From: JANPCX01 sp050916095
Lineage (GTDB): Bacteria > Pseudomonadota > Gammaproteobacteria > Burkholderiales > Burkholderiaceae_C
DNA: 64,000 nt
Assembly: GCA_050916095.1 (NCBI GenBank)
Contig: CP050901.1
Span: 3,720,001-3,784,000, forward strand
Direction: 5' to 3'
Below the pieces are notes generated by a model, which was not told the DNA's origin, made no database searches, and worked only from the letters and a program-made list of their open reading frames with translations. Both the position numbers and the translations under genes were made by a program. This document shows positions 1-8,711 of the stretch, one piece after another; the stretch's first letter is position 1, and every line of letters starts with the position of its first letter.

Positions 1-526
1 ACGCGCCCGCGATGATGAGTTTGGGCTTTTGTTCGTGCGCCAAGCGCTCCATGGCGTCGTAGTCAATGGCCTCGTTCGCATCGAGCCCGTAACTCACCAC
101 CTTGAACCATTTGCCGCTCATGTTCAGCGGCATGCCGTGGGTCAGGTGGCCGCCTTCGGCCAGGCTCATGCCCATGATGGTGTCGCCAGGCTGGAGCAAA
201 CCAAAGAAAACGGCTTGGTTGGCCTGCGAGCCGGAGTTGGGCTGCACATTGGCGAACTGAGCACCGAAAAGCGCTTTGACGCGGTCGATGGCCAATTGCT
301 CGGCCACGTCCACATACTCGCAACCGCCGTAATAACGTTTGCCGGGATAACCTTCAGCGTACTTGTTGGTGAGCTGGCTGCCTTGGGCCTGCATAACGGC
401 AGGCGAGGTGTAGTTCTCGCTGGCGATCAGCTCAATGTGTTCTTCTTGACGCCGGTTTTCGTTTTGGACAACGGTCCACAACTCGGGGTCAATGTTGGCA
501 AGGGTGGATTGGTTTTTGTCAAACAT
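1..526 (-). CDS. glyA: Serine hydroxymethyltransferase, N-terminal part (runs off window)
   Basis: Reading the minus strand from the ATG at 526 gives MFDKNQSTLANIDPELW, then IELIASENYTSPAV, GYPGKRYYGGC and NSGSQANQAVF, all hallmark N-terminal segments of GlyA. The enzyme uses pyridoxal phosphate to interconvert serine and glycine and charges tetrahydrofolate with one-carbon units in the cytoplasm. About 175 residues are inside the window; the PLP lysine and the C-terminal half lie beyond base 1. The 225-bp leader before the next gene contains tandem hairpins, listed separately. Identity is very secure; the gene is simply cut by the window edge. Confidence 0.97.
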   Translation of the reverse strand, partial: MFDKNQSTLANIDPELWTVVQNENRRQEEHIELIASENYTSPAVMQAQGSQLTNKYAEGYPGKRYYGGCEYVDVAEQLAIDRVKALFGAQFANVQPNSGSQANQAVFFGLLQPGDTIMGMSLAEGGHLTHGMPLNMSGKWFKVVSYGLDANEAIDYDAMERLAHEQKPKLIIAGA

Positions 527-667
527 GGCAAGGCAGTCCTGTGAAGACGTCGACCCGGCAGGTGCGCGGCATGGACATGCATCCATCACGCGGCCAGCAG
601 GCTGCCCAGGCGAACGGCTGAAACGACGGGGCCCCAAATCAGACTGCCCTCGCCGACTGCACTCCCC

Positions 668-713
668 GGTGGTTCACCACCTCAGGTTGGATCGAACCTG
701 CTTTGCAGCTTCG
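668..713 (-). promoter_or_regulatory. Tandem and mutually exclusive hairpins in the glyA leader
   Basis: Three inverted repeats sit about 140-185 bases upstream of glyA. GGTGG/CCACC is at 668-681 and CAGGTT/AACCTG at 683-700. A third stem, CGAAnCTGC/GCAGnTTCG with a TTT loop, is at 693-713 and overlaps the second, so the two cannot form together. That arrangement is what an attenuator or small cis-regulatory RNA looks like, but I match it to no known riboswitch class and see no U-tract beside it. The function is inferred only from geometry. Confidence 0.3.
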
Positions 714-749
714 AACACCCCATCGCCAGTCGTGCAGTAGGGCCGAAGT

Positions 750-1667
750 TTACCCTGCTGAGCGCTTGAGCATGGCCACTTGTTCTGGTGATTGGGCGGC
801 GGGTTTGTCCTGTGAGGGGTCATCTTTGGCCTGCTCCATCACCGGCACAGCGGGCAGCGGGAGAGCGGGGGCAATGATGGGTGCGCTCACCGACACCGTG
901 CGCCCCATGAGTACGTTGCGCAGGTGGGCTTGTTCACCCAGTACTTTGCCCGCGTAGCCTCCGTCGTCGGGCAAATTGGCCGCGCCCACATAAAAGCGCA
1001 AACCTTGCTCTAAGCCACCTGCTCGGGCGATGCACTCTTTGAGTACCAACACACCCACACGCAGGTTGGTGACGGGATCAAAAGCGGCGTGGTTACCCCC
1101 AAAGGCTTCGTACTTGTCATCATGGATGCGAGTGATCACTTGCATTAAACCCTGCGCACCGACAGGGCTCTGTGCAAAGGGATTGAATCCCGACTCGATG
1201 GCCATGATAGCCAGGAGCAATGTGGGCTCCAAGCCAACCTTGTCACCCAGCACCCAGGCTTCTTGCACCAAGCGGCTGATGGGCTCGGGGGCCACCTTGT
1301 AGCGTTTGGAAAGCCAGTGCGCCACCGCCGCTTGCTGGCGGGTGAGTTCTTTGGGGTCGGTGGCGGTGGCGCGAGCAATGGCATCAGGCTCTCGCAACGA
1401 CTGCGTGAAGGCGTCAAAAGGATCTTGCCGCGCTTCGTGGCGGGCTTGGAGCCAGCCAAAAACGCTGACCTCGGTCTGGTGCCGAATGTCGTCACGGCTG
1501 GCAACAAAAACCAGCAGCGCCACCATCAACAGTCCCACCAGGGCGAAGGTGTTGTGGCTCACCTCCAGCAATCCGTGGCCGACGTCCCTCGCAAATATCC
1601 GGGTGGATTGGCCGAGCGCGGCCGTGGCCTGGCGCAGCAATTCCATCGTAGACCTAGTGGATGACAT
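750..1667 (-). CDS. Membrane-anchored lytic transglycosylase (SLT domain)
   Basis: 305 residues. The start at 1667 is chosen because GGAAGGAA lies just upstream; an earlier in-frame start at 1862 would add 65 residues with no such site. A single hydrophobic segment near residues 40-55 (LVGLLMVALLVFVAS) anchors the protein in the inner membrane with the rest periplasmic. The SLT fold follows, with the catalytic glutamate in AIMAIESGFNPFAQSPVG and the GLMQV signature. Such enzymes cleave the MurNAc-GlcNAc bond of peptidoglycan to form anhydro-muropeptides. The C-terminus is proline/alanine rich. It is transcribed away from ubiD, so 1668-1934 holds both promoters. The substrate and the machine it serves cannot be told from the sequence. 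Confidence 0.88.
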   Translation of the reverse strand: MSSTRSTMELLRQATAALGQSTRIFARDVGHGLLEVSHNTFALVGLLMVALLVFVASRDDIRHQTEVSVFGWLQARHEARQDPFDAFTQSLREPDAIARATATDPKELTRQQAAVAHWLSKRYKVAPEPISRLVQEAWVLGDKVGLEPTLLLAIMAIESGFNPFAQSPVGAQGLMQVITRIHDDKYEAFGGNHAAFDPVTNLRVGVLVLKECIARAGGLEQGLRFYVGAANLPDDGGYAGKVLGEQAHLRNVLMGRTVSVSAPIIAPALPLPAVPVMEQAKDDPSQDKPAAQSPEQVAMLKRSAG

Positions 1668-1934
1668 GGCGTTTCCTTCCTGACCGCTTGACCCCCGCAG
1701 CACTGACTGTGCGGCGCCTGGGTCGGCAGTGATAATCGATGGACTGTCGATGACAGCCCGCTTCAACAATGCTGCCCCACCTGTGGCAGGGCTCGTGTAG
1801 GTTGCTAAGGGCGTCGGCTCAGCGACCCCTGAAAGCACTCGGGTTTCCCCGGGGAATCTCAAGACGGGCGAATTCTATGAAGCGGATTCATAACCAGTCA
1901 ACCATATAAACAGATTGCCTAATTACTTATTCGT

Positions 1935-3512
1935 ATGAAATACCACGACTTGCGGGACTTCATGGCTGGCCTTGAGCGGCAAGGTGAGCTCCAACTCGTG
2001 GCAAACCCTGTATCGGCGCGGCTGGAGATGACGGCACTGAGCGACCGCGTGCTGCGAAGTGGTGGACCCGCCCTGTGGTTTCAACAGGTCGATGGTTACA
2101 AATTTTCGGCCTTGACCAATCTGTTTGGCACCCCAAAACGTGTCGCCATGGGCATGGGAAGGCAGGATGTTTCCGAGCTGCGCGGCATCGGCCAGCTGCT
2201 GGCCAGCCTGAAAGAACCGGAGCCGCCCAAGGGACTCAAGGACGCCGGTCACCTGCTGAGCATGGCCAAAGCACTGTGGGATATGAAGCCTGCAGCCGTC
2301 CGAAAAGCCGTTTGCCAAGAGGAAGTGCTCAGTGGTAACGAGGTTAACTTGGGCGAACTCCCCATACAAACATGCTGGCCGGGCGATATCGGCCCTTTGA
2401 TCACTTGGGGTTTGGTCATCACAAGAGGCCCGCAATCCATCGCCCATCCGCGCAAGCGACAGAACCTGGGTATCTACAGACAGCAAGTGATTGGCTCACG
2501 CCAAGTCATCATGCGCTGGCTGGCTCACCGAGGCGGTGCGCTGGATTTCCGAGATTTTTCACTGGCCTGCCCAGGAAAACCTTTCCCGATAGCGGTAGCG
2601 CTGGGCGCAGATCCCGCGACGATTTTGGGAGCCGTCACGCCCGTGCCCGACTCGCTCTCGGAGTACCAGTTTGCTGGCCTGCTGCGCGGCAGCCGCACCG
2701 AGGTGGTGGACACTGCGGTCGGCGACAACAGCGTCAGGTTGCAGGCCCCCGCCAGCGCCGAGTTCGTGCTGGAAGGACATATTCCAGTGGCCGCAACAGG
2801 GTTTGTCGGCCTCAGTGAGCACGGCATCGCACTCAAAGAAATCAAAGGGTACTTGCACGCACAGGAGGGCCCGTTTGGGGATCACACGGGCTATTACAAC
2901 GAAACCGACTGGTTTCCCGTTTTTGAGATCAATCGCCTGACCCGCCGTCGCCATGCGATCTACCACTCCACCTACACCGGCAAACCCCCCGACGAGCCGG
3001 CGGTTCTGGGGATGGCCTTGAATGAAGTTTTCGTGCCCATATTGCAGAAGCAGTTCCCGGAGATCGTCGACTTCTATTTGCCACCGGAAGGCTGCAGCTA
3101 CCGGATGGCCCTCATCAGCATCAAAAAGAGTTACCCCGGTCACGCCAAACGGTTGATGTTTGGACTGTGGAGTTTTTTGCGACAGTTCATGTACACCAAA
3201 TTCATCGTCGTGGTGGATGACGATGTGGACATCCGAAGCTGGCACGAGGTGATATGGGCCATCACGACACGCATGGACCCGGTGCGCGACACCACGTTGG
3301 TCGACAACACACCCATCGACTACTTGGACTTCGCGTCACCTGTCAGCGGCTTAGGCGGCAAGATGGGACTGGACGCCACCAACAAATGGCCGGGTGAGAC
3401 CGCCCGCGAATGGGGACGAACCATCCGCATGGACACGGCCATTGAACAAAGGGTGGACGGTCTGTTCGCCGCGATCCAAGCTCAGAGGAAAACGGGTGCC
3501 AAGTCCGCCTAA
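1935..3512 (+). CDS. ubiD: UbiD-family 3-octaprenyl-4-hydroxybenzoate decarboxylase
   Basis: 525 residues, close to the usual UbiD length of about 490-520. The N-terminus MKYHDLRDFMAGLERQGEL and the internal TNLFGTPKRVAMGMG and IGPLITWGLVITRGP segments are family signatures. UbiD removes the ring carboxylate of the polyprenyl-hydroxybenzoate intermediate in ubiquinone synthesis, using prenylated FMN supplied by UbiX; no ubiX lies in this window. The protein is cytoplasmic. The ATG at 1935 has a poor ribosome-binding site, but the alignment of the N-terminus with the family supports it. A hairpin-rich tract follows the stop. Function secure; the quinone pathway is inferred from the family. Confidence 0.95.
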   Translation: MKYHDLRDFMAGLERQGELQLVANPVSARLEMTALSDRVLRSGGPALWFQQVDGYKFSALTNLFGTPKRVAMGMGRQDVSELRGIGQLLASLKEPEPPKGLKDAGHLLSMAKALWDMKPAAVRKAVCQEEVLSGNEVNLGELPIQTCWPGDIGPLITWGLVITRGPQSIAHPRKRQNLGIYRQQVIGSRQVIMRWLAHRGGALDFRDFSLACPGKPFPIAVALGADPATILGAVTPVPDSLSEYQFAGLLRGSRTEVVDTAVGDNSVRLQAPASAEFVLEGHIPVAATGFVGLSEHGIALKEIKGYLHAQEGPFGDHTGYYNETDWFPVFEINRLTRRRHAIYHSTYTGKPPDEPAVLGMALNEVFVPILQKQFPEIVDFYLPPEGCSYRMALISIKKSYPGHAKRLMFGLWSFLRQFMYTKFIVVVDDDVDIRSWHEVIWAITTRMDPVRDTTLVDNTPIDYLDFASPVSGLGGKMGLDATNKWPGETAREWGRTIRMDTAIEQRVDGLFAAIQAQRKTGAKSA

Positions 3513-3578
3513 GGACCGCCGCGTATCGATTAATAAAAATCGCTTGCGTGTGCGTTGAAATAGACCTAACCTAGGCTT

Positions 3579-3710
3579 GCCTATACGTAGGCATCCACAG
3601 GGGCGCAGTCACTGCGCACCAGGGGCCCTGGACAAAATACGCTCCATAGCCCCAAATTGGTGGCGTCAGCCACCCACCCCTTTGATCGCAAGATCAAAGG
3701 GGTTTGTCAT
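3579..3710 (+). ncRNA. Candidate small structured RNA or long 3' UTR with terminator
   Basis: Five inverted repeats occur in about 125 bases. They are GCCTA-TACG-TAGGC (3579-3592), GCGCAG/CTGCGC (3603-3617), CCAGG/CCTGG (3619-3631), GGTGGC-GTCA-GCCACC (3659-3674) and an 11-bp perfect stem with a GCAA tetraloop (3677-3702) followed by TTTGTCATTT. The last is a likely Rho-independent terminator on the plus strand. Dense compact hairpins ending in a terminator resemble a small RNA rather than a simple ubiD terminator, though a processed ubiD 3' UTR is equally possible. No open reading frame of note is present. I do not recognise an RNA family. Confidence 0.4.
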
Positions 3711-3751
3711 TTAGCAGTCTGTTGGTTGGCGCTCAAGGCGCTCGGAGGCGT

Positions 3752-4414
3752 TTAGACGCTGGCCGATTCCAAGGAAATAGCGTTGCGTAACAAGGCGCAA
3801 AACCGCTCGCGGTCTAAAGGCTTGGGTTGGAAAAGCACATCGTCCGGCAATTCGCCCAGACTCAAGAGCTCGTCACGCGTGTGGTTGGAAACCGCCCAAA
3901 TGGTTTTGGGACGAACCGCGCAATCATGGGCCAAGTGGCGCAGCATTTCAAAGCCGTTCATGTTGGGCATCATGATGTCTGTGATCAGCACATCAGGTGA
4001 TTGGCGCCCTATGCACACCAACGCTTCAAAGCCGCTCGACACCACGGTGACATTGGCTGTAGGCAAAGCTGACAACACCAGATGTTGAAGAATTTCGCGA
4101 TCGTCTTCGTTGTCGTCAACGATGAGCACAGTGCTGGGTTGGGTGCCACCCGCAAGCGATGCTGACAGGGCTGGCGTCGTGGGGGCCAGAGCCTGCCGCC
4201 CCACGGTCAGCTCATGGCGCAACAGGCGCTCGGCGCTGTCAGCGTCAATGCGGCGATGACCGCCCAAGGTTTTCCAGGCCTTGAGGTGACCGGCGTCTAC
4301 CCACCGCTGAACGGTTTGAATGGACACACCCAGACGGCGTGCGATCTCGACAGTGGAGTACGAACGTGGAGCGGATGGAATGGTGGATGTAGGCACCGCA
4401 GCAACCTTATGCAC
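3752..4414 (-). CDS. Response regulator with N-terminal MerR/excisionase-type HTH
   Basis: 220 residues. Residues 19-60 (YSTVEIARRLGVSIQTVQRW, then the GGHRRID wing) form a MerR/BldC-like helix-turn-helix. Residues 95-215 form a receiver domain with the acidic pair D100-D101, the phosphoacceptor aspartate 146 in LITDIMMP and the KP pair near residue 198. Most regulators place REC first, so the HTH-REC order is uncommon. It lies 197 bp downstream of cheR, in the same direction, at the end of the chemotaxis block, and probably changes transcription in response to one of the kinases upstream. The start is a GTG without a clear ribosome-binding site and could be a few codons further in. Confidence 0.82.
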   Translation of the reverse strand: MHKVAAVPTSTIPSAPRSYSTVEIARRLGVSIQTVQRWVDAGHLKAWKTLGGHRRIDADSAERLLRHELTVGRQALAPTTPALSASLAGGTQPSTVLIVDDNEDDREILQHLVLSALPTANVTVVSSGFEALVCIGRQSPDVLITDIMMPNMNGFEMLRHLAHDCAVRPKTIWAVSNHTRDELLSLGELPDDVLFQPKPLDRERFCALLRNAISLESASV

Positions 4415-4522
4415 AGAACTTATTTTTTACACAACGCAGGCTTGTCCAGCTTCATCGCAATCGACAAAGCTGCACGAGCCAACCCTCGGGACATCGGTTT
4501 CTAGGAACCTTGAAACAAACCA

Positions 4523-4567
4523 AAGCCAAAGGCTTGCTCTGCCCGCATTCTCCAACAAATTGTTGGA
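4523..4567 (-). promoter_or_regulatory. Inverted repeats between cheR and the HTH-REC gene
   Basis: Two elements lie in the 197-bp gap. TCCAACAA-A-TTGTTGGA at 4551-4567 is a perfect 8-bp inverted repeat with a 1-base centre, of operator size and possibly a site for the adjacent HTH protein. AAGCC-AAA-GGCTT at 4523-4535, followed on the minus strand by a T-rich stretch, could be a weak terminator after cheR. Both roles are inferred from symmetry and position only. Confidence 0.35.
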
Positions 4568-4611
4568 TAAAGCCCAATAGTAACCAAGTGGTGACACTTC
4601 AATCCCTAACA

Positions 4612-5514
4612 TCAGAAATCTTCCACAGTTTCTGGCACGCGCTGCGCTGGTTTCTTTTCATAGACGCCAGGGGCTGAGGACTTCAGCGTGGGCAACACGC
4701 CATTCAGACTTTCCGCCAAACCGACGAAGAGACGCCCACCAGGCTTGAGTGTGGCCATCACAGCATCCACCACACGCCGTTTGGTCGGAAGATCGAAATA
4801 GATCAGCACATTTCGAAGAAAAACCGCATCAAATGGCCCCATCAGCGGCAGAGGCTCCACCAAGTTGATGGCCTCGAAGCGAACTTTTTCGCGCAGGGCG
4901 CCTTGAACCAGCACCGTTCCAGCGCTTGCGCCCGTGCCGCGCAAACAATAGCGGCGAAGCAGCTTGCCAGGCAACCGGGCAACGCGATCTTCTGGGTAAA
5001 CGCCCCGCGCTGCGGCAGCCAACATGCGGCGGCTGACGTCAGAGCCCATCAAATCCCATTGAAAGTTGGTGCCCTCGTCGACCAAACACTGCAGCATCAT
5101 GGCCAGTGTGTAAACCTCTTCTCCGCTGGATGACGCTGCACTCCAGACCTTGAAGCTGCTGGTGCGTCCCATGGTTTTGCGGGCCATGTCTCGCAGCAAC
5201 TCAAAGTGTTGGTGTTCACGATAAAAATAGGTCTCGTTGGTCGTGAGCAAATCCACTGCGGTTTGAAACTCGACCTCCTGCCCTGGGCGGGCGATCAGGC
5301 TGAAGTACTCACCGTAAGTGCTCAAGCTCAAACATTGAACCCGTTTGAACAATCGGCCGCAAACCAAAGCGTGTTTATTCGGGCCCAACGCAATACCTAC
5401 CTTTTTATGCAGCAGGGCCCGAATCTGTGAATACTCCGCCTCGAAAATGGTGGCTGGCCCGCATGGCCCAAGCGGCATGGGCATCGAGAACGACTGCCAA
5501 TCAGTGGCCTGCAT
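4612..5514 (-). CDS. cheR: Chemotaxis protein methyltransferase CheR
   Basis: 300 residues. It has the CheR N-terminal helical domain (about residues 25-90, ending in TTNETYFYRE, a family hallmark) and then an S-adenosylmethionine-binding Rossmann fold with SAASSSGEEVYTLAM and FLRNVLIYF. CheR methylates glutamates of chemoreceptor signalling domains and so sets adaptation. It overlaps cheW by 14 bp and reads in the same direction, so the two are probably cotranslated. No cheB methylesterase gene is in the window, although cheR and receptors are here. The neighbouring receptor ends in ESQYERY, not the NWETF-type CheR docking tail. Confidence 0.95.
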   Translation of the reverse strand: MQATDWQSFSMPMPLGPCGPATIFEAEYSQIRALLHKKVGIALGPNKHALVCGRLFKRVQCLSLSTYGEYFSLIARPGQEVEFQTAVDLLTTNETYFYREHQHFELLRDMARKTMGRTSSFKVWSAASSSGEEVYTLAMMLQCLVDEGTNFQWDLMGSDVSRRMLAAAARGVYPEDRVARLPGKLLRRYCLRGTGASAGTVLVQGALREKVRFEAINLVEPLPLMGPFDAVFLRNVLIYFDLPTKRRVVDAVMATLKPGGRLFVGLAESLNGVLPTLKSSAPGVYEKKPAQRVPETVEDF

Positions 5515-6103
5515 AGGGCTTGCCTCCCAGTGTTTCGTCGAGCTGCCTCAGATCCACCGGCTCGTAGAGCTGGGGCACATGGAAAGTGTTCTCCAAATGA
5601 AGTAACACCAAACTGCGCCCCCGGTGCTGCGCGATACCCACGACCATCTCTGGGCGTATACCCAAACCAAACCGCGGCACTTGCTCGATGGTGTGCGGGG
5701 GCAGCCGCAACACAGCGCTGACGGCATCCACCATCACACCCAGCAACTGGCGCTCGTCGGATGGGTCGTCACTTTGATCCGCAGGCAGCGGCAAATCCAA
5801 AATCACCACACAGCTCTTTCTGCCCACCACCGCGCTGCCGCGTCCGAAACGCGCTTGCAAATCCATCACGGGCACCACCGCACCACGCAGGTTGGTGACC
5901 CCGCGAATGCAATCTGGCATCAAAGGAACCACCGTGATACTGGCCATTTGAACGATTTCCCTGACGGCTGAGATGTCAACCGCGAACAACTCGCTGCCCA
6001 AACAAAAGCTGAGGTACTGCTCGGCGGCGAAAGACGCCTGCGCCGCGACATGATCTGCCGCGTTCGACATCTTTTCGAGGGTGGGCTTCGCCGCGGCGTT
6101 CAT
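5501..6103 (-). CDS. cheW: Chemotaxis coupling protein CheW
   Basis: 200 residues, with about 25 extra N-terminal residues before the CheW fold. YLSFCLGSELFAVDISAVRE, GVTNLRGAVVPVMDL and the final GRSLVLLHLE are characteristic. CheW bridges receptors and the CheA regulatory domain in the array at the cytoplasmic face of the membrane. It sits 12 bp after the large receptor gene and overlaps cheR, consistent with one operon running from 12754 to about 4612. Confidence 0.94.
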   Translation of the reverse strand: MNAAAKPTLEKMSNAADHVAAQASFAAEQYLSFCLGSELFAVDISAVREIVQMASITVVPLMPDCIRGVTNLRGAVVPVMDLQARFGRGSAVVGRKSCVVILDLPLPADQSDDPSDERQLLGVMVDAVSAVLRLPPHTIEQVPRFGLGIRPEMVVGIAQHRGRSLVLLHLENTFHVPQLYEPVDLRQLDETLGGKPYAGH

Positions 6104-6115
6104 GGTGGGCGGCTT

Positions 6116-8656
6116 TTAATAACGCTCGTACTGGGACTCATCCACCGCCGCGCTCACCACTTCGACTCTGCGCCTGCCCGGCTGCGCGTCGGCGCGCTGA
6201 CGGTGGGGCAAACGGTGCACCTTGTCCAAACGCTGGCCACCTTCGAGCTTGAAGAAGGCCATGATGTCTTGCAGTTGCTCGGCTTGGCTGGCCATCTCTT
6301 CGGCAGTCGCAGCCAACTCTTCGGAGGCGGTTGCATACTGCTGGGTTCCCTGGTTCAACTGGCCCATGGCGGTATGGATTTGGGACACGCCTTCCGCCTG
6401 TTCTTCAGAGCTGGCAGAGATCTCTTGTACCAGCTCCGATGTTTTTCGAATGTTGGGCACCATGTCCTGCAGCAGCTTGCCGGCTTTCTCTGCCACCGTG
6501 ATGCTGGAGCTGGCCAATTGGCCAATTTCTTGGGCTGCAATTTGGCTGCGCTCGGCCAAGTTGCGCACCTCGGCGGCCACCACGGCAAATCCCTTGCCAT
6601 GTTCGCCGGCGCGGGCCGCTTCAATGGCAGCATTCAGAGCCAAAAGATTGGTTTGATAGGCGATGTCGTCGACGATGCCAATCTTGCTGCCAATTTGCCG
6701 CATGGCCTCCAACGTTTGATGCACTGCATCGCCACCTTGGGCGGCTTCTTTGGCTGCTTTGGCTGCCATGCCATCGGTGACCTTGGCATTGTCCGTGTTT
6801 TGCGAGATGGACGAGGACATCTGCTCCATCGACGATGTGGTTTGCTGCAGCCCAGACGCTTGTTGCGACGCACTTTGGGACAATGTCTGTGCTGTCGTGT
6901 TCACTTGCTCTGAGGCGCTGGTTAGTGCTTCAGCGGCATTACGAACGTCGGCAATGATGCCGGCGAGTTTTTCGCTGGTCGCGTTCAGGTCGTGCTTGAG
7001 GCGACCATAGGTTCCAGCATACTCACCTTGCATCCGCTGCGTGAGGTCTCCTTTGGACATGGCAGTGAGGACACGCGCCACTTCCGTCAGGCTGCTGTCG
7101 CTGGTGGCGAGAATGCGGTTCATGTTCTGGGCCAATTGCGCGAGGAAACCGCTCTTGCCCGCTTCGTTGATTCGCTGTTTGAAGTCGCCTTGGGTCGCTG
7201 CTTCTACCGCAGCCTCCACTTCCCTCTCAACCGCCACTTCGCCTGTTCTGTCTTTCCATTCCACCACGGTGCCCAAACGTTCACCGGCATCGTCGATGAT
7301 GGGGTTGGTGCTGAGCATGTAGGTTCGGTTGCCCAACACATGCTCTGTACGCATCAAGCCGTGCAAGTGACGCAACGTCTCCAAATACTGACCTGGGTTT
7401 TTGTTTAGAACGGCCAAACTTTGGCCCATCAAGCGATGGGTTTGCAACTGCGGCAATTCGCTGCGGAAGTCGGCTTCGCCTTCGGCGAGGAGGTCTCGCA
7501 TGGCATCGTTCAAGTAAATGATGTTGGACTGTGCATCAGCGATCACTACACCCGTGCGCGAGCTGTCCAAGGCGCGTCGCACACGGGCATTGCTGACGGC
7601 CTGAGTCGCTGCCTCTTGGAACTGTGCTTGAACGCCATCCATGGCTTCAGAAATTTGTGCCTTCTTACCAGGCAAACGGTCCATGGACACTTCCAGGCGA
7701 CCTTGCGCATACGCGCTGACGACCTCCACCACCGCAGTGTTGTCCGCGATGTGCGAATAAACCAAGTCATTCACGCCCTGTGCCATTTGTGCGTAGGCAC
7801 CGCCAAATTCAGACGACGGCATTTGGTGGTCTGTGTTGCCTGCCAAATGCTGCTCCGCCATGAGATGCTGCTCGGACACCAGTTTTTGCAGGTTGTTCTT
7901 CATTTGAGCCATGGCTTCTATCAGCTGCCCCGCTTCGTCTTTGGAGTTGGCTTGAAACTCACGGTTCAGCTGTCCTTGCCCCACCTCGGTGGCAACTGTG
8001 ACGGCCAAACGCAAAGGCAATGTCACGGCCCGAGTCACGAGCCAGCCGGTCAACAGCGTGATAACAACCGCCAACGCACCGCCCACCCAAAGGAGTTGTC
8101 GCGCTCGTTCGTAGGTGGCTTGTGATTGGGCGGTCGCTTGTGCTTTGACTGTGGCCTGCTCTGCCAAGAGCAGATGCACCAACCTGCTGGCCTCCGCCAT
8201 AGCGGGTTGGTAGTCGGTGTGGATGAAGCTTTCTGCACCACCATCACCGCGCGCCAGCAGATCCATGACTTGGTTACCCGCCACAATCAACTGCTGCTGT
8301 GCGGCCCCCAATTCTTTGGCGAGCTTTTTCCCCGTCGAGGACTCCAACAGTGGCTCAATAGCGCGCATGCGTTCGTCAAATCGCTCACGCTCGGCAAGCA
8401 CGGTAGTTTTGAGTTTGGGTAGCTCGGTTTTGCTGGCAATGGCCATGCGCCCGATCAAGGCTTCACGCACAGCGAAAGTATCGTGAATTTCATAGGCATG
8501 TTCGACGCCGACTGAAATGTGATTGGTGTGGTGCTTCAGTGCCGTGTTCATCTCACCGAGCTTGAGCAAGCCCACCACGGCGATGAACAGCAGCAATGCC
8601 AGATTCAGGCCAAAGGCGAGGGACAACTTCCAAGCGAACTTCAAGTTTTTGAACAT
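6116..8656 (-). CDS. Large methyl-accepting chemotaxis protein with HAMP and PAS modules
   Basis: 846 residues. The ATG at 8656 (MFKNLKFAWKLSLAFG) follows a GGAG site and is preferred over a GTG four codons earlier. Order: transmembrane helix near 10-30, a periplasmic four-helix-bundle-type sensor, a second helix near 195-215, and a HAMP domain. Further HAMP-like stretches flank a PAS segment (about residues 360-460, GVVIADAQSNIIYLNDAM). The signalling hairpin follows, with DDIAYQTNLLALNAAIEAAR and AGEHGKGFAVVAAEVR. It presumably reports a small ligand or redox state to CheA via CheW. The ligand is unknown. Glutamine/glutamate-rich flanks around the hairpin are the likely methylation sites. 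Confidence 0.92.
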   Translation of the reverse strand: MFKNLKFAWKLSLAFGLNLALLLFIAVVGLLKLGEMNTALKHHTNHISVGVEHAYEIHDTFAVREALIGRMAIASKTELPKLKTTVLAERERFDERMRAIEPLLESSTGKKLAKELGAAQQQLIVAGNQVMDLLARGDGGAESFIHTDYQPAMAEASRLVHLLLAEQATVKAQATAQSQATYERARQLLWVGGALAVVITLLTGWLVTRAVTLPLRLAVTVATEVGQGQLNREFQANSKDEAGQLIEAMAQMKNNLQKLVSEQHLMAEQHLAGNTDHQMPSSEFGGAYAQMAQGVNDLVYSHIADNTAVVEVVSAYAQGRLEVSMDRLPGKKAQISEAMDGVQAQFQEAATQAVSNARVRRALDSSRTGVVIADAQSNIIYLNDAMRDLLAEGEADFRSELPQLQTHRLMGQSLAVLNKNPGQYLETLRHLHGLMRTEHVLGNRTYMLSTNPIIDDAGERLGTVVEWKDRTGEVAVEREVEAAVEAATQGDFKQRINEAGKSGFLAQLAQNMNRILATSDSSLTEVARVLTAMSKGDLTQRMQGEYAGTYGRLKHDLNATSEKLAGIIADVRNAAEALTSASEQVNTTAQTLSQSASQQASGLQQTTSSMEQMSSSISQNTDNAKVTDGMAAKAAKEAAQGGDAVHQTLEAMRQIGSKIGIVDDIAYQTNLLALNAAIEAARAGEHGKGFAVVAAEVRNLAERSQIAAQEIGQLASSSITVAEKAGKLLQDMVPNIRKTSELVQEISASSEEQAEGVSQIHTAMGQLNQGTQQYATASEELAATAEEMASQAEQLQDIMAFFKLEGGQRLDKVHRLPHRQRADAQPGRRRVEVVSAAVDESQYERY

Positions 8657-8711
8657 GACAAGCTCCACGGTTTAACGCAACAAAACAGACAAATCTGAGG
8701 CAATAAGGTAT

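Noticed and set aside
660..720. tRNA gene in the glyA leader
   Set aside because: AGGTTCGATCCAACCT looks like a T-arm, but no acceptor, D or anticodon arm surrounds it; it is a simple hairpin.
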